Part shown: positions 1-7,682 of the stretch, one piece after another | Layout: each line of letters opens with the position of its first letter | Numbering within the stretch: the first letter of the stretch is position 1 | From: Gammaproteobacteria bacterium | GTDB lineage: Bacteria > Pseudomonadota > Gammaproteobacteria > Steroidobacterales > Steroidobacteraceae | DNA: 14,642 nucleotides | Direction of reading: 5' to 3' | NCBI GenBank assembly: GCA_003162555.1 | Contig: PMNQ01000270.1 | Location: forward strand, 1-14,642 | Position numbers and translations under genes: made by a program | The notes under the pieces: model-generated | The model's database searches: none | The model's input: the letters and a program-made list of their open reading frames with translations, nothing else | Told to the model about the DNA's origin: nothing

Positions 1-2
1 TG

Positions 3-1157
3 GCCGCGCTGCTGGTGCTGCTGGCGCTCGGCTTCGTGGGCTGGTGGCAATGGCGCGGCCCGAGTTTCGAAGTGGAGCTCGCCACCGCCGTGGTCGCCAG
101 CCCGTCGCAAGGGCCTGCAGCGGTACTGCAGGCGAGCGGCTACGTGACCGCGCGGCGCCAGGCCACAGTCTCGGCGCAGATCACCGGCACGCTGCGCGAA
201 GTGCTGATCGAGGAGGGCGAACACGTGCAGGCCGGACAGGTGCTGGCGCGGCTCGACGACTCGGCGGTGCAGGCCGGCGTCGCGCAGGCGCGCGCGCAGC
301 TGGCTTCGTCGCAGGCCGTGGCAGCGCAGATCGAGGCGCAGCTTGCGCAGGCGCAGCGCGACACGCAGCGCGCCCAGGATCTGATCGACCGGCAGCTGGT
401 TTCGAAGCAGGCGCTGGAGGCGGCGCAGACCCAGCAGGCGACACTGGCGGCGCAGCTGCAGGCGCAGCAACGGCAGATCGCCGTCGCCGAGGCGGGCTTG
501 CATGGCGCCCAGGTGCAGCTCGGCTATTGCACCGTGCGCGCACCCTTCGCCGGCGTCATCGTCGCCAAGGCGGCGCAGGCCGGTGAGATCATCTCGCCGA
601 TATCGGCTGGCGGCGGCTTTACACGCACCGGCGTCGGCACCATCGTCGACATGGATTCGCTCGAGATCGAAGTGGACGTCAACGAGGCGTACATCAACCG
701 CGTGCAGCCTCTGCAGGGCGCGCAGGCGCTGCTCGATGCCTATCCCGACTGGAACATTCCGGCGCACGTAATCGCCATCATCCCGACCGCGGATCGCAAC
801 AAGGCGACGGTCAAGGTGCGGGTGGCGCTCGACCAGAAGGATCCGCGCATCCTGCCCGACATGGGCGTGCGCGTTTCCTTTCTCGAGCCGCACCAGGACG
901 GCGGCGCGGCGCCGGCGCCGGTGCCCGGGGTGCTGGTGCCAGCCAGCGCCATCGTCGACGCTGGCGGCGCTACCGGCGGCAGTGTAATTTACGCGGTCGT
1001 AAACGGACGCGCGCAGGCGCGCGCGGTCACGCCCGGACAGGTGTATGGCGAGCTGCGGTCGGTGACCGGCATCGAAGCCGGCACGCACCTGGTGCGCGCA
1101 CCGCCCGCCGGGCTGGCCGACGGTGCGCGCGTCACGGTTGCCGCAGCAGAAAAATAG
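3..1157 (+). CDS. Periplasmic adaptor (HlyD/MacA-type membrane fusion protein) of an ABC efflux system, 5' partial
   Basis: The frame is open to the left edge of the window, so the true start lies upstream. The GTG at 15 is only the first start-like codon visible. Counting residues from it, the protein begins inside a hydrophobic membrane anchor (about 1-12). A lipoyl-like half follows (about 46-80, with EGEHVQAGQVLARLDD). Next comes an Ala/Gln-rich alpha-helical hairpin (about 85-168), the second lipoyl half (RAPFAGVI, 175-182) and a beta-barrel/membrane-proximal region to the stop at 1155-1157. At the hairpin tip, R119, L123 and S130 form the RxxxLxxxxxxS pattern known in MacA/AcrA-type adaptors that dock TolC-family channels. 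The gene is followed after 38 bases by the ABC ATPase and then two permeases. The inferred role is to bridge that transporter to an outer-membrane channel encoded elsewhere. The substrate cannot be read from sequence. Confidence 0.9.
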   Translation, partial: AALLVLLALGFVGWWQWRGPSFEVELATAVVASPSQGPAAVLQASGYVTARRQATVSAQITGTLREVLIEEGEHVQAGQVLARLDDSAVQAGVAQARAQLASSQAVAAQIEAQLAQAQRDTQRAQDLIDRQLVSKQALEAAQTQQATLAAQLQAQQRQIAVAEAGLHGAQVQLGYCTVRAPFAGVIVAKAAQAGEIISPISAGGGFTRTGVGTIVDMDSLEIEVDVNEAYINRVQPLQGAQALLDAYPDWNIPAHVIAIIPTADRNKATVKVRVALDQKDPRILPDMGVRVSFLEPHQDGGAAPAPVPGVLVPASAIVDAGGATGGSVIYAVVNGRAQARAVTPGQVYGELRSVTGIEAGTHLVRAPPAGLADGARVTVAAAEK

Positions 1158-1183
1158 ACGTGCGGCTGCATTTCTTGAGACAC

Positions 1184-1189
1184 AGGTGA
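1184..1189 (+). promoter_or_regulatory. Ribosome binding site of the ABC ATPase gene
   Basis: AGGTGA lies six bases before the ATG at 1196, in the 38-base gap after the adaptor gene. It supports this start. I see no terminator-like hairpin or convincing promoter in the gap, so co-transcription with the adaptor is likely. Confidence 0.6.
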
Positions 1190-1195
1190 TCAGGC

Positions 1196-1891
1196 ATGAA
1201 TACGTTGGTGCAGTTGCAGAATGTCAGCAAGACCTACACGCGCGGCCAGCAGAAGGTGGAAGTGCTGCACGGCATCGATCTGGCGATCGAAGCGGGTGAC
1301 TTCGTCGCGCTGATGGGGCCTTCCGGTTCGGGCAAGACGACGCTGCTGAATCTGATCGGCGGGCTCGACGCGCCCAGCGGCGGGAGCATCAGCGTCGGCG
1401 GCCAGCGGATCGATAATTTATCTGAGAATGCGCTGGCGAAGTGGCGCTCCGCGCATGTCGGCTTTGTGTTCCAGTTCTACAATCTGCTGGCGACGCTGTC
1501 GGCGCGCCGCAATGTCGAGTTGCCGCTGCTGCTCACGCGCCTGTCGGGCGCGCAGCGGCGCGCGCGGGCCGATATCGCACTGCAGCTGGTCGGGCTCGCC
1601 GACCGCGCCACGCACAAGCCCGGCGAACTCTCCGGCGGCCAGCAGCAGCGCGTGGCAATCGCGCGCGCCATCGTGTCCGATCCGGCGCTGCTGGTATGCG
1701 ATGAACCCACCGGCGATCTCGACCGCCAATCGGCCGCGGAAGTTCTGACGCTGCTGCAGCAGCTCAATCGCGAGCATGGCAAGACCATCATCATGGTGAC
1801 ACATGATCCGAAGGCGGCGGAGTTCGCGCGCCGCACCATCTTCCTCGACAAGGGCACGCTGGCCGACAGCAGCGTGCGTCCGGCGGCGTGA
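1196..1891 (+). CDS. ABC transporter ATP-binding protein, MacB/LolD type
   Basis: This 231-residue protein has every nucleotide-binding-domain motif. Walker A is GPSGSGKTT (41-49) and the Q-loop glutamine is about Q93 in FVFQFYN. The signature is LSGGQQQRVAIARA (145-158). Walker B is LLVCDE (165-170), followed by the D-loop PTGDLD and the switch histidine H203 in VTHD. Length and motif spelling fit the LolD/MacB/FtsE-like subfamily, which powers mechanotransmission permeases rather than classical import through a channel. It should dimerise on the cytoplasmic face of the two permeases encoded next. Its TGA stop overlaps the GTG start of the first permease in a GTGA, which suggests translational coupling. 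The family assignment is firm, but the transported compound is unknown. Confidence 0.96.
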   Translation: MNTLVQLQNVSKTYTRGQQKVEVLHGIDLAIEAGDFVALMGPSGSGKTTLLNLIGGLDAPSGGSISVGGQRIDNLSENALAKWRSAHVGFVFQFYNLLATLSARRNVELPLLLTRLSGAQRRARADIALQLVGLADRATHKPGELSGGQQQRVAIARAIVSDPALLVCDEPTGDLDRQSAAEVLTLLQQLNREHGKTIIMVTHDPKAAEFARRTIFLDKGTLADSSVRPAA

Positions 1892-3051
1892 AATACCTGC
1901 AGCTGGTGTGGGCGGCGCTGCTGCGCCGCAAGACGCGAACGCTGTTCACGCTGCTGTCGGTGGTCGCGGCATTCCTGCTGTTCGGGCTGCTGGATTCGGT
2001 GCGCGGCGCTTTCGCGGGCGCCGGCAGCACGGTCAATGGCCTCACGCGGCTGGTCACGATCTCGAAGATCACGTTCACGATGCAGCTGCCCAAGAGTCTG
2101 CTGGAGCCCATCCGCGCGCTGCCGGGCGTCGCCGATGTGACCTACGCCAACTGGTTCGGCGGCATCTACCAGGACCCGAAGAATTTCTTCCCCAACGAAG
2201 CCGTGTCGCCAAATTTCCTCGACGCCTATCCGGAATGGCGCATGAGCGCCGCGCAACGTGCCGCCTTCCGCAACACGCGCACCGGCGCCGTGGTCGGCGC
2301 CAAACTGGCAAAGCAATTCAACTGGAAGGTCGGCGACCGGATTCCGCTGCAGGGCACGATCTTTCCGCAGAAGGACGGCACCAACACCTGGACCTTCGAT
2401 CTGGTCGGCATTTACACGGTTGCCGATCCGAAGATGAAGGCGCAGGAGAATGCACTGCTGTTCAATTGGGATTACTTCGATGAGGCGCGCGCGTTCGGCA
2501 ATGGCAGCGTGGGCTGGTATGTCGTCAGGGTGGCCGATCCGGCGCGGGCCGATGCGATCGCACAGGCGATTGATGCGATCTCGGTCAACTCCGACCATGA
2601 AACCAAGACGCAGAGCGAGCATGCCTTCCAGCTCGCTTTTCTCAGCCAGTTTGGCGACATAGGGCTGATCGTCGGCGCGATCATGGCAGCGGTGTTCTTC
2701 ACGCTGATCCTGCTGACCGGCAACACCATGGCGCAGGCGGTGCGCGAGCGGATCCCGGAGCTCGCGATACTCAAGACCATTGGATTCACCAGTGGCAGCG
2801 TACTCGGCCTGCTGCTGGCCGAGGCCATGCTGTTGCTGCTGCTCGGCGGCGTGATCGGTGTGCTGGTCGCCGGCAGTGTCGCCAGCGCCCTCGAGGTGAC
2901 TACCGGCGCCGTGTTTCCGCCAATTGTCAGCTCGCTGGCGGTGTGGGTGCGTTCGCTGGCGTTGATGCTGCTGATCGGTCTCGTGGTCGGCGCGCTGCCG
3001 GCTTACCGCGGCCTGCGGCTGCGCATCGTCGATGCGCTGGCGGGGCGCTGA
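1888..3051 (+). CDS. ABC transporter permease, FtsX/MacB-like (first of two)
   Basis: This 387-residue inner-membrane protein has the usual FtsX-superfamily layout. A first membrane segment spans about 18-36, after a basic stretch with RRKTR. A large periplasmic domain runs about 40-250, and three C-terminal segments lie near 258-280, 302-335 and 353-372. The loop RERIPELAILKTIGF (286-300) is the conserved cytoplasmic coupling region seen in FtsX-type permeases. The GTG at 1888 is chosen because translation is in frame with the N-terminal amphipathic/TM1 pattern and overlaps the ATPase stop in a GTGA; there is no strong Shine-Dalgarno sequence of its own. The next gene encodes a different permease of the same superfamily, so the transporter probably uses a heterodimer. 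Substrate is unknown. Confidence 0.92.
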   Translation: MKYLQLVWAALLRRKTRTLFTLLSVVAAFLLFGLLDSVRGAFAGAGSTVNGLTRLVTISKITFTMQLPKSLLEPIRALPGVADVTYANWFGGIYQDPKNFFPNEAVSPNFLDAYPEWRMSAAQRAAFRNTRTGAVVGAKLAKQFNWKVGDRIPLQGTIFPQKDGTNTWTFDLVGIYTVADPKMKAQENALLFNWDYFDEARAFGNGSVGWYVVRVADPARADAIAQAIDAISVNSDHETKTQSEHAFQLAFLSQFGDIGLIVGAIMAAVFFTLILLTGNTMAQAVRERIPELAILKTIGFTSGSVLGLLLAEAMLLLLLGGVIGVLVAGSVASALEVTTGAVFPPIVSSLAVWVRSLALMLLIGLVVGALPAYRGLRLRIVDALAGR

Positions 3052-3059
3052 GGAGCAAC

Positions 3060-4391
3060 ATGGCAAGGCAAAGAAGCCGTTGGGTTGCGGGGGCGGTCTG
3101 GGTCGGCATATGGACGTTGCTGATTGCCGCGCTTGTGCTCCTGATGATGGTGCCCGGTTGGGTGCTGCCGTTGCTGCTGGTGCCGCTGGTGATCTGGCTG
3201 CTGGCGACGCGCATCGGCAAACAGGCCTGGTCGGCAACCGAAGTGGGAATCTCGACGATTCCGCAGCGGCTGGGTTCTTCTTCCGTGGTCGTGGTCGGTA
3301 TTGCCGGCGTGGTCGGCGTGCTGGTCGCATTGCTGGCGATGGCCGCCGGATTCGCCGCTACGCTCCGTCAGAGCGGCAGCAATGACACGGCGATCGTGCT
3401 GCGCGCCGGCGCGCAGACCGAACTCAATTCCGTGATCGATCACGACACCGTCGCGCTGATCTCGCAACTGCCGATGGTGCGCCACACGGCGACGGACCAG
3501 CCGATCGCGTCGAGCGAGCTGGTGGTCGTCGCTGCGCTACCCAAGCGCAGCACCGGTCTCGATGCCAACGTCGAGGTGCGCGGCGTGGGCGAGCGCGCCT
3601 GGGACCTGCGGCCCAAGCTCCACCTGATTGCCGGCCGCAAATTCACTCCCGGATTGCGCGAACTGATCGTCGGCAAGCGCGCCCGCGAGCAGTTTGCCGG
3701 TGTCGAACTCGGTTCGACGCTGAAGCTCAACGGCCAGGCCTGGCAGGTTGTCGGTGTGTTTGAGGCCGGGGATGCCACCGATTCGGATCTGTGGGGCGAT
3801 TCCGAGGTCATCGGGCCGGCGTACCGGCGCGGCGGTAGCTCGACTTCGGTGACCGTGCAACTCACCGACGCCAGCGCCTTCGAATCATTCAAGGCTGCAC
3901 TGTCCACCGATCCGCGCCTCAAGGTCGACGTCAAGACCACGCGCGATTATTTCAATGAACAGTCGGCGCAGCTGACCAAGTTGATCAACGGCCTGGGCAC
4001 CGCCATCGGCCTGATCATGGGGATCGGTGCGGTATTCGGCGCGCTCAACAGCATGTATGCCGCGGTGTCGGCGCGCACGCGCGAGATCGCCACTCTCCGC
4101 GCAGTCGGCTTTCGCGCGTTGCCGGTGGTCGTGTCGGTGATGCTCGAGACGCTGCTGCTGGCCACGCTCGGTGGCGCGATCGGCGCCGCGATCGCCTGGC
4201 TGCTGTTCAACAATTACACGGCTTCGACGCTGGGCGCGAATTTTACGCAGATCGTATTCGCGTTCCAGGTCACGCCCGAACTGCTGTGGCGCGGCCTGAA
4301 GTGGGCGCTGGCGATTGGCTTGCTGGGCGGATTGTTCCCCGCGCTGCGCGCGGCGCGCATGTCCGTGACCGAGGGGCTGCGGGAGCTGTAG
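3060..4391 (+). CDS. ABC transporter permease, FtsX/MacB-like (second), with extra N-terminal hydrophobic hairpin
   Basis: This 443-residue permease starts at the ATG at 3060, just behind AGGAG (3051-3055) that overlaps the previous stop codon. A longer open frame exists upstream, but it reads as Arg-rich antisense-like sequence and is rejected. The FtsX core is present: a membrane segment about 75-98, a periplasmic domain about 100-305, and three C-terminal segments about 308-330, 352-385 and 411-428. RTREIATLRAVGF (339-351) is the cytoplasmic coupling loop. Ahead of the core lie two additional hydrophobic stretches (about 9-31 and 33-50) joined by a very short PGW turn, giving six predicted segments instead of the usual four. 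It probably pairs with the preceding permease. Family is clear; the job of the hairpin and the substrate are not. Confidence 0.91.
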   Translation: MARQRSRWVAGAVWVGIWTLLIAALVLLMMVPGWVLPLLLVPLVIWLLATRIGKQAWSATEVGISTIPQRLGSSSVVVVGIAGVVGVLVALLAMAAGFAATLRQSGSNDTAIVLRAGAQTELNSVIDHDTVALISQLPMVRHTATDQPIASSELVVVAALPKRSTGLDANVEVRGVGERAWDLRPKLHLIAGRKFTPGLRELIVGKRAREQFAGVELGSTLKLNGQAWQVVGVFEAGDATDSDLWGDSEVIGPAYRRGGSSTSVTVQLTDASAFESFKAALSTDPRLKVDVKTTRDYFNEQSAQLTKLINGLGTAIGLIMGIGAVFGALNSMYAAVSARTREIATLRAVGFRALPVVVSVMLETLLLATLGGAIGAAIAWLLFNNYTASTLGANFTQIVFAFQVTPELLWRGLKWALAIGLLGGLFPALRAARMSVTEGLREL

Positions 4392-4408
4392 GGTTACAGG
4401 CCGCCGCT

Positions 4409-4429
4409 GCCGGCTAATTTAGCGCCGGT
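4409..4429. terminator. Weak hairpin between convergent genes, possible bidirectional terminator
   Basis: In the 41-base gap between the second permease and the convergent PhzF gene, GCCG (4409-4412) and GCTA (4413-4416) can pair with TAGC (4420-4423) and CGGT (4426-4429). This leaves a three-base loop and a two-base bulge. There is no U-tract on either strand, so intrinsic termination is uncertain. Position is the main argument for it. Confidence 0.22.
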
Positions 4430-4432
4430 CAA

Positions 4433-5335
4433 TCAGCCAAGGTCCGCGTCGGCTTTGAAAGCGATCACGGCGGCCCCATCAATGCGCACGCTGCGCACGC
4501 GTCCGTCGGTTGTGTCGATGCGCACGCCGACCTCGCCCGGCCGCGAAACGTGATGTCCCTGGCGGCCGACGAATGCGATATGGCCTTGCCGGTTCGTCAG
4601 CAAGCCTAAGGTGTACAGGTGCATGGCCAAGAGCGCGTGTGCGTTGCCGCTGACCGGATCCTCGTCAATGCCGATGGCAGGGCAGAACATGCGCGCCTCG
4701 GTGTCACAGTCAGGAACCGCGGGCGAGCGCGTGAAGACGAAGTAGCCCGGCGGGCAACCCGCGGCCGATAGCGCCGTGAGCTGCGCCAGGTCCGGGCGGA
4801 GCCGTGCGAGCATGGAGCCGTCGCGCACGGCGATCAGGGCGCGCGCACCGCGCTCGCCGGCTACGACGGCAGGGCAGCGCGGGTCGAGCTCATCCGGCTG
4901 CAGGCCGAGCGCCGCAAGCACTTCGTGCAGACGGTCGCCCTCGAATGGGCCGTGCAGTGGCGGCGGCGGTTGGCTGAAGAAATAACGCGGACCAAGCGGT
5001 CCATCAAACCGACCTGTTTCGACGATGCCATTGCGTTGTTTTTGCCGGTGGCAAAGCGTCAGTCCGAGTGCCTCCCGCACCGCGTGAACGGCGAGCGTGG
5101 CATGACCGACAAAGGCGGTCTCGGCGCGCGGCGTGAAGAAGCGCACCCGCAGGTCATGATCGACGGCATCCGCAGGCAGCACGAAGGCCGTGTCGCCGCC
5201 GCGCAGCTCGCGCGCGATGGCCAGAAGTTCCTGTTCAGCCAGATCGTGCGCATCGAGCACTACACCAGCGGGGTTGCCGGTGAACAATCGCGTGGTGAAC
5301 GCATCAACCTGGAATATGCGCACGCGCCGGGTCAT
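4433..5335 (-). CDS. PhzF-family isomerase/epimerase (YddE-like)
   Basis: This 300-residue protein belongs to the PhzF family, which has a diaminopimelate-epimerase-like fold of two similar halves. Family marks are FQVDAFTTRLFTGNPAGVV (8-26), RFFTPRAETAFVGHATLA (65-82) and GIDEDPVSGNAHAL (222-235). The usual catalytic Glu of PhzF (in SE[ST]xF) aligns with D48 in GGDTAF; H78 and D226 match the other conserved polar positions. The start at 5335 is preferred over the in-frame ATG at 5365. It has AAGG nine bases upstream and gives the normal family N-terminus, whereas the longer form adds ten residues without a ribosome site. No phenazine genes are nearby, so the substrate is unknown. The gene is divergent from the thiamine operon and convergent with the efflux operon. 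Confidence 0.9.
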   Translation of the reverse strand: MTRRVRIFQVDAFTTRLFTGNPAGVVLDAHDLAEQELLAIARELRGGDTAFVLPADAVDHDLRVRFFTPRAETAFVGHATLAVHAVREALGLTLCHRQKQRNGIVETGRFDGPLGPRYFFSQPPPPLHGPFEGDRLHEVLAALGLQPDELDPRCPAVVAGERGARALIAVRDGSMLARLRPDLAQLTALSAAGCPPGYFVFTRSPAVPDCDTEARMFCPAIGIDEDPVSGNAHALLAMHLYTLGLLTNRQGHIAFVGRQGHHVSRPGEVGVRIDTTDGRVRSVRIDGAAVIAFKADADLG

Positions 5336-5417
5336 CGTGATCTGCCTTGCCGCGAAAGCGCGCATGTTAACCCAGCCGCCGCCGCGCGCCGCTGTGTGCC
5401 AGGCGCCGCCGGCACGC

Positions 5418-5446
5418 TTGCAATGCGCGGCTAAGCCTAGGATAGT
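5418..5446 (+). promoter_or_regulatory. Candidate sigma70 promoter for the thiamine operon
   Basis: TTGCAA (5418-5423) and GATAGT (5441-5446) are separated by 17 bases, and each matches four of six consensus positions. Transcription would begin near 5453, a few bases before the first base of the riboswitch P1 helix at 5458. That placement is the strongest argument for it. The rest of 5336-5417 is GC-rich. I saw no convincing promoter for the divergent PhzF gene there, although one must presumably exist. Confidence 0.45.
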
Positions 5447-5457
5447 TCGTGCCGCAA

Positions 5458-5550
5458 ACCTTGGGGCGGCCCTGATTCGGGCCTGAGATGCCGGCGTTAC
5501 CGGCGAACCCGTTGAACCTGATCCGGTTGATACCGGCGTAGGGAGCAGGT
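5458..5550 (+). ncRNA. TPP riboswitch (THI-box)
   Basis: All conserved parts of the TPP aptamer can be laid out. P1 is ACCT (5458-5461) with AGGT (5547-5550). P2 is GGG (within 5463-5466) with CCC (5508-5510). P3 is GGCCC (5468-5472) with GGGCC (5479-5483), followed by the invariant TGAGA (5484-5488). An extra helix, GCCGG (5490-5494) with CCGGC (5500-5504), fits the variable P3a position. CCTGAT (5517-5522) is the thiamine-side bulge, P5 is CCGG (5523-5526) with CCGG (5533-5536), and GCGTAGGGA (5536-5544) is the conserved 3' block. The purine-rich GGGAGCAGG (5541-5549) is also the only plausible Shine-Dalgarno sequence for the gene starting two bases after P1. TPP binding should therefore block ribosome access directly. 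Confidence 0.95.
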
Positions 5551-5552
5551 CC

Positions 5553-7682
5553 TTGACGTACTACATGCAGTTCATTGCCGCGGGCGCGCTAGCCGCGCTC
5601 GGCGCGGCGTTCGCTACTGCGTCCGCCGTAGCGTCCGGAGCTTCGTCCACAGCGGCATCCGCGTCGCTCGAGGAGGTTGTCATCAGCGCGGGCCTGCGCG
5701 CGGTGCCGCTGCGCGAGCTGCCGCAGAGCGCCACGGTGCTCGACAGTGCGACGCTGACGGCCGCTGGCGTGCAACACATCGAAGACGTGCTTGGCCTGGT
5801 GCCGGGCCTGAGCTGGGCGTCTGGCACGTCGCGGCCGCGCTATTTTCAGCTGCGCGGGATCGGTGAGACCGAGCAGTACCAGGGCGCGCCAAATCCCTCG
5901 GTGGGATTCCTGATCGACGACATCGATTTCTCCGGTGTCGGCATGCCCGCGACACTGTTTGATCTTGATCGCGTCGAAGTGCTGCGCGGGCCCGGCAGCA
6001 CCGTCTACGGCGCCAATGCGCTGGCAGGCCTGATCAGCCTGCGTAGCCGCGATCCGGGTACTGCCTTCGAAGCGCGCGGCGAGGCAACGCTCGGCGATTT
6101 TGGCACGGACTCGCTCGGGTTCGCGGCCGGCGATGGCCGTGCCGACGGCAGCGCCGGTTGGCGCGTCGCCGCGCAGCGCTACCGGAGCGACGGCTTCCGG
6201 CACGATGTCTTCCTGGGGCGCGATGACACCAATGGGTACGATGAGAGCACGCTGCGCGGCAAGCTCAAGTGGGATCCGTGGCCGGGCACGCATGCCGCGT
6301 TGACGCTGCTGTATGCCGACCTCGACAACGGCTACGACGCCTGGTCGGTCGACAACACGCGCATCACGCAATCCAACCAGCCCGGGCGCGATGCGCAACG
6401 TTCGAGCGGCGCGGCGCTGCGCGTCACGCACGCCACGGATGCGGGCGAGTGGCTGAGCGTCAGCAGCGCGGCCGTGTCGCACATCAACTATTCCTTCGAT
6501 GGCGACTGGGGGAATGATGTTTTCTGGGGGGCGAATGCGCCCTACGATTATTTTGAACAGCACCTGCGCGCACGCCGCACACTGGCGCAGGATCTGCGCT
6601 ACATCGGCGGCGATTCGCAGTTGCTGTTCGGGCGATTGCGCCCGGTCGTCGGCGTGTATCTGCTGCGGCTGCGCGAGAGCGACGCGCAGCTCGACACCTG
6701 GGACGACCAGTATTACGGCGCGGGCCAAAGCTTGCTGAACAGCAACTACCAGGCGACCAACGCCGCCGTGTATGGCTCGCTCGAGATGCGCACCGGACGT
6801 CACGGCATGCTGACGTTCGGAATGCGCTACGAACAGCGCAGCGCCGATTATGCCGACAGTTCCGATCAGCCGTTTCCAGGCGCGCGCGATCGGATGCCCG
6901 GCGGCAATCTGTCCTGGCTGTGGGATGCGGGTGCGGTGCGCCAGTATTATGCGACGCTGTCACGCGGCTACAAGGCCGGCGGCTTCAACATCGGCGCCGA
7001 GGTCGATCCGGCCGCGCGGCGCTTCCGCGCCGAGTCACTGTGGAACCTGGAACTCGGGCTGCGCGCGCACAGCAGCGATGATGCGGTGTCGATGCAAGCC
7101 GATGTGTACGCGATGCGGCGCGTGTCGATGCAGGTCTACAGCTCGCGCCAGCTGCTGCCGGACAATCCACTCACCTACGTGTTTTTTACCGGCAACGCGG
7201 CCCACGGTGACAACCTCGGCTTCGAGGGCGAACTGCAGTGGCGCCCGGCTTCGCGCTGGACGATGTCCGCATCGCTCTCGCTCCAGAGCACACGCTACCT
7301 TGGGTATACCGAGGATGGACTGGATCTGCGCGGCCGCGGCCAGGCCTACGCACCGGACTGGCAGCTCGCGCTCGCCGCCGGCTATCAGCATCCGTCCGGC
7401 GTTTTCGCGCGCGTCGACCTGCAGGCGCAGGACGGTTTTTACTTCAGCGCCAGCCACAACCAGCGCGCGGCACGGCGCGAGCTTGTCAATCTGCGTGCGG
7501 GTTGGCGCGGGCAACACTGGACGGCCAGCCTGTGGGCGCGCAACCTGCTGAATGGCCACTACGCCGTGGATGGATTTTATTTTGGCGATGAACCTCCAGA
7601 TTTTCCAACCAAGCTGTACCTGCAAAATGGCGATCCGCGCCAGGTCGGCGCCACCGTGAGCTACGATCTTGGCGCTCATTAG
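5553..7682 (+). CDS. TonB-dependent outer-membrane receptor, probable thiamine uptake
   Basis: This protein of about 709 residues starts at TTG 5553, which is spaced 7 bases from GGGAG in the riboswitch. The alternative ATG at 5565 would sit 15 bases from the nearest AGG. The N-terminus has a hydrophobic, Ala-rich export signal (about 5-30). A TonB-box-like EEVVISA (40-46) follows, then a plug domain (about 53-170) with LRGIG, the IDDIDFSG region and VEVLRGPGSTVYGANALAG (141-159). The rest is a beta-barrel rich in alternating aromatic and polar residues. The upstream TPP riboswitch and downstream PnuT and kinase genes make thiamine or a thiamine derivative the likely ligand. THI-element-controlled TonB receptors were predicted by comparative genomics in other Gammaproteobacteria. 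Oddity: the signal peptide has no Lys or Arg before its hydrophobic core. Receptor class is certain; ligand is inferred. Confidence 0.94.
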   Translation: MTYYMQFIAAGALAALGAAFATASAVASGASSTAASASLEEVVISAGLRAVPLRELPQSATVLDSATLTAAGVQHIEDVLGLVPGLSWASGTSRPRYFQLRGIGETEQYQGAPNPSVGFLIDDIDFSGVGMPATLFDLDRVEVLRGPGSTVYGANALAGLISLRSRDPGTAFEARGEATLGDFGTDSLGFAAGDGRADGSAGWRVAAQRYRSDGFRHDVFLGRDDTNGYDESTLRGKLKWDPWPGTHAALTLLYADLDNGYDAWSVDNTRITQSNQPGRDAQRSSGAALRVTHATDAGEWLSVSSAAVSHINYSFDGDWGNDVFWGANAPYDYFEQHLRARRTLAQDLRYIGGDSQLLFGRLRPVVGVYLLRLRESDAQLDTWDDQYYGAGQSLLNSNYQATNAAVYGSLEMRTGRHGMLTFGMRYEQRSADYADSSDQPFPGARDRMPGGNLSWLWDAGAVRQYYATLSRGYKAGGFNIGAEVDPAARRFRAESLWNLELGLRAHSSDDAVSMQADVYAMRRVSMQVYSSRQLLPDNPLTYVFFTGNAAHGDNLGFEGELQWRPASRWTMSASLSLQSTRYLGYTEDGLDLRGRGQAYAPDWQLALAAGYQHPSGVFARVDLQAQDGFYFSASHNQRAARRELVNLRAGWRGQHWTASLWARNLLNGHYAVDGFYFGDEPPDFPTKLYLQNGDPRQVGATVSYDLGAH

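Noticed and set aside
2943..3059. Upstream extension of the second permease
   Set aside because: It overlaps the first permease in another frame and reads as Arg-rich sequence. A strong AGGAG directly precedes ATG 3060.
1477..3330. 617-codon minus-strand open frame
   Set aside because: It lies antisense to the ATPase, first permease and part of the second, all with clear motifs. Its translation is rich in Arg, Gln, His and Pro with no domain pattern, as expected for an antisense frame in high-GC DNA.
5336..5417. Promoter for the divergent PhzF gene
   Set aside because: A TAACAT hexamer exists on the minus strand near 5364-5369, but the region at the right distance for a -35 element is pure G/C with no match. 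It cannot be supported.
5589..6803. 404-codon minus-strand open frame within the TonB receptor
   Set aside because: The sense frame has signal peptide, TonB box, plug and barrel. The antisense translation has no recognisable domain and no ribosome site.
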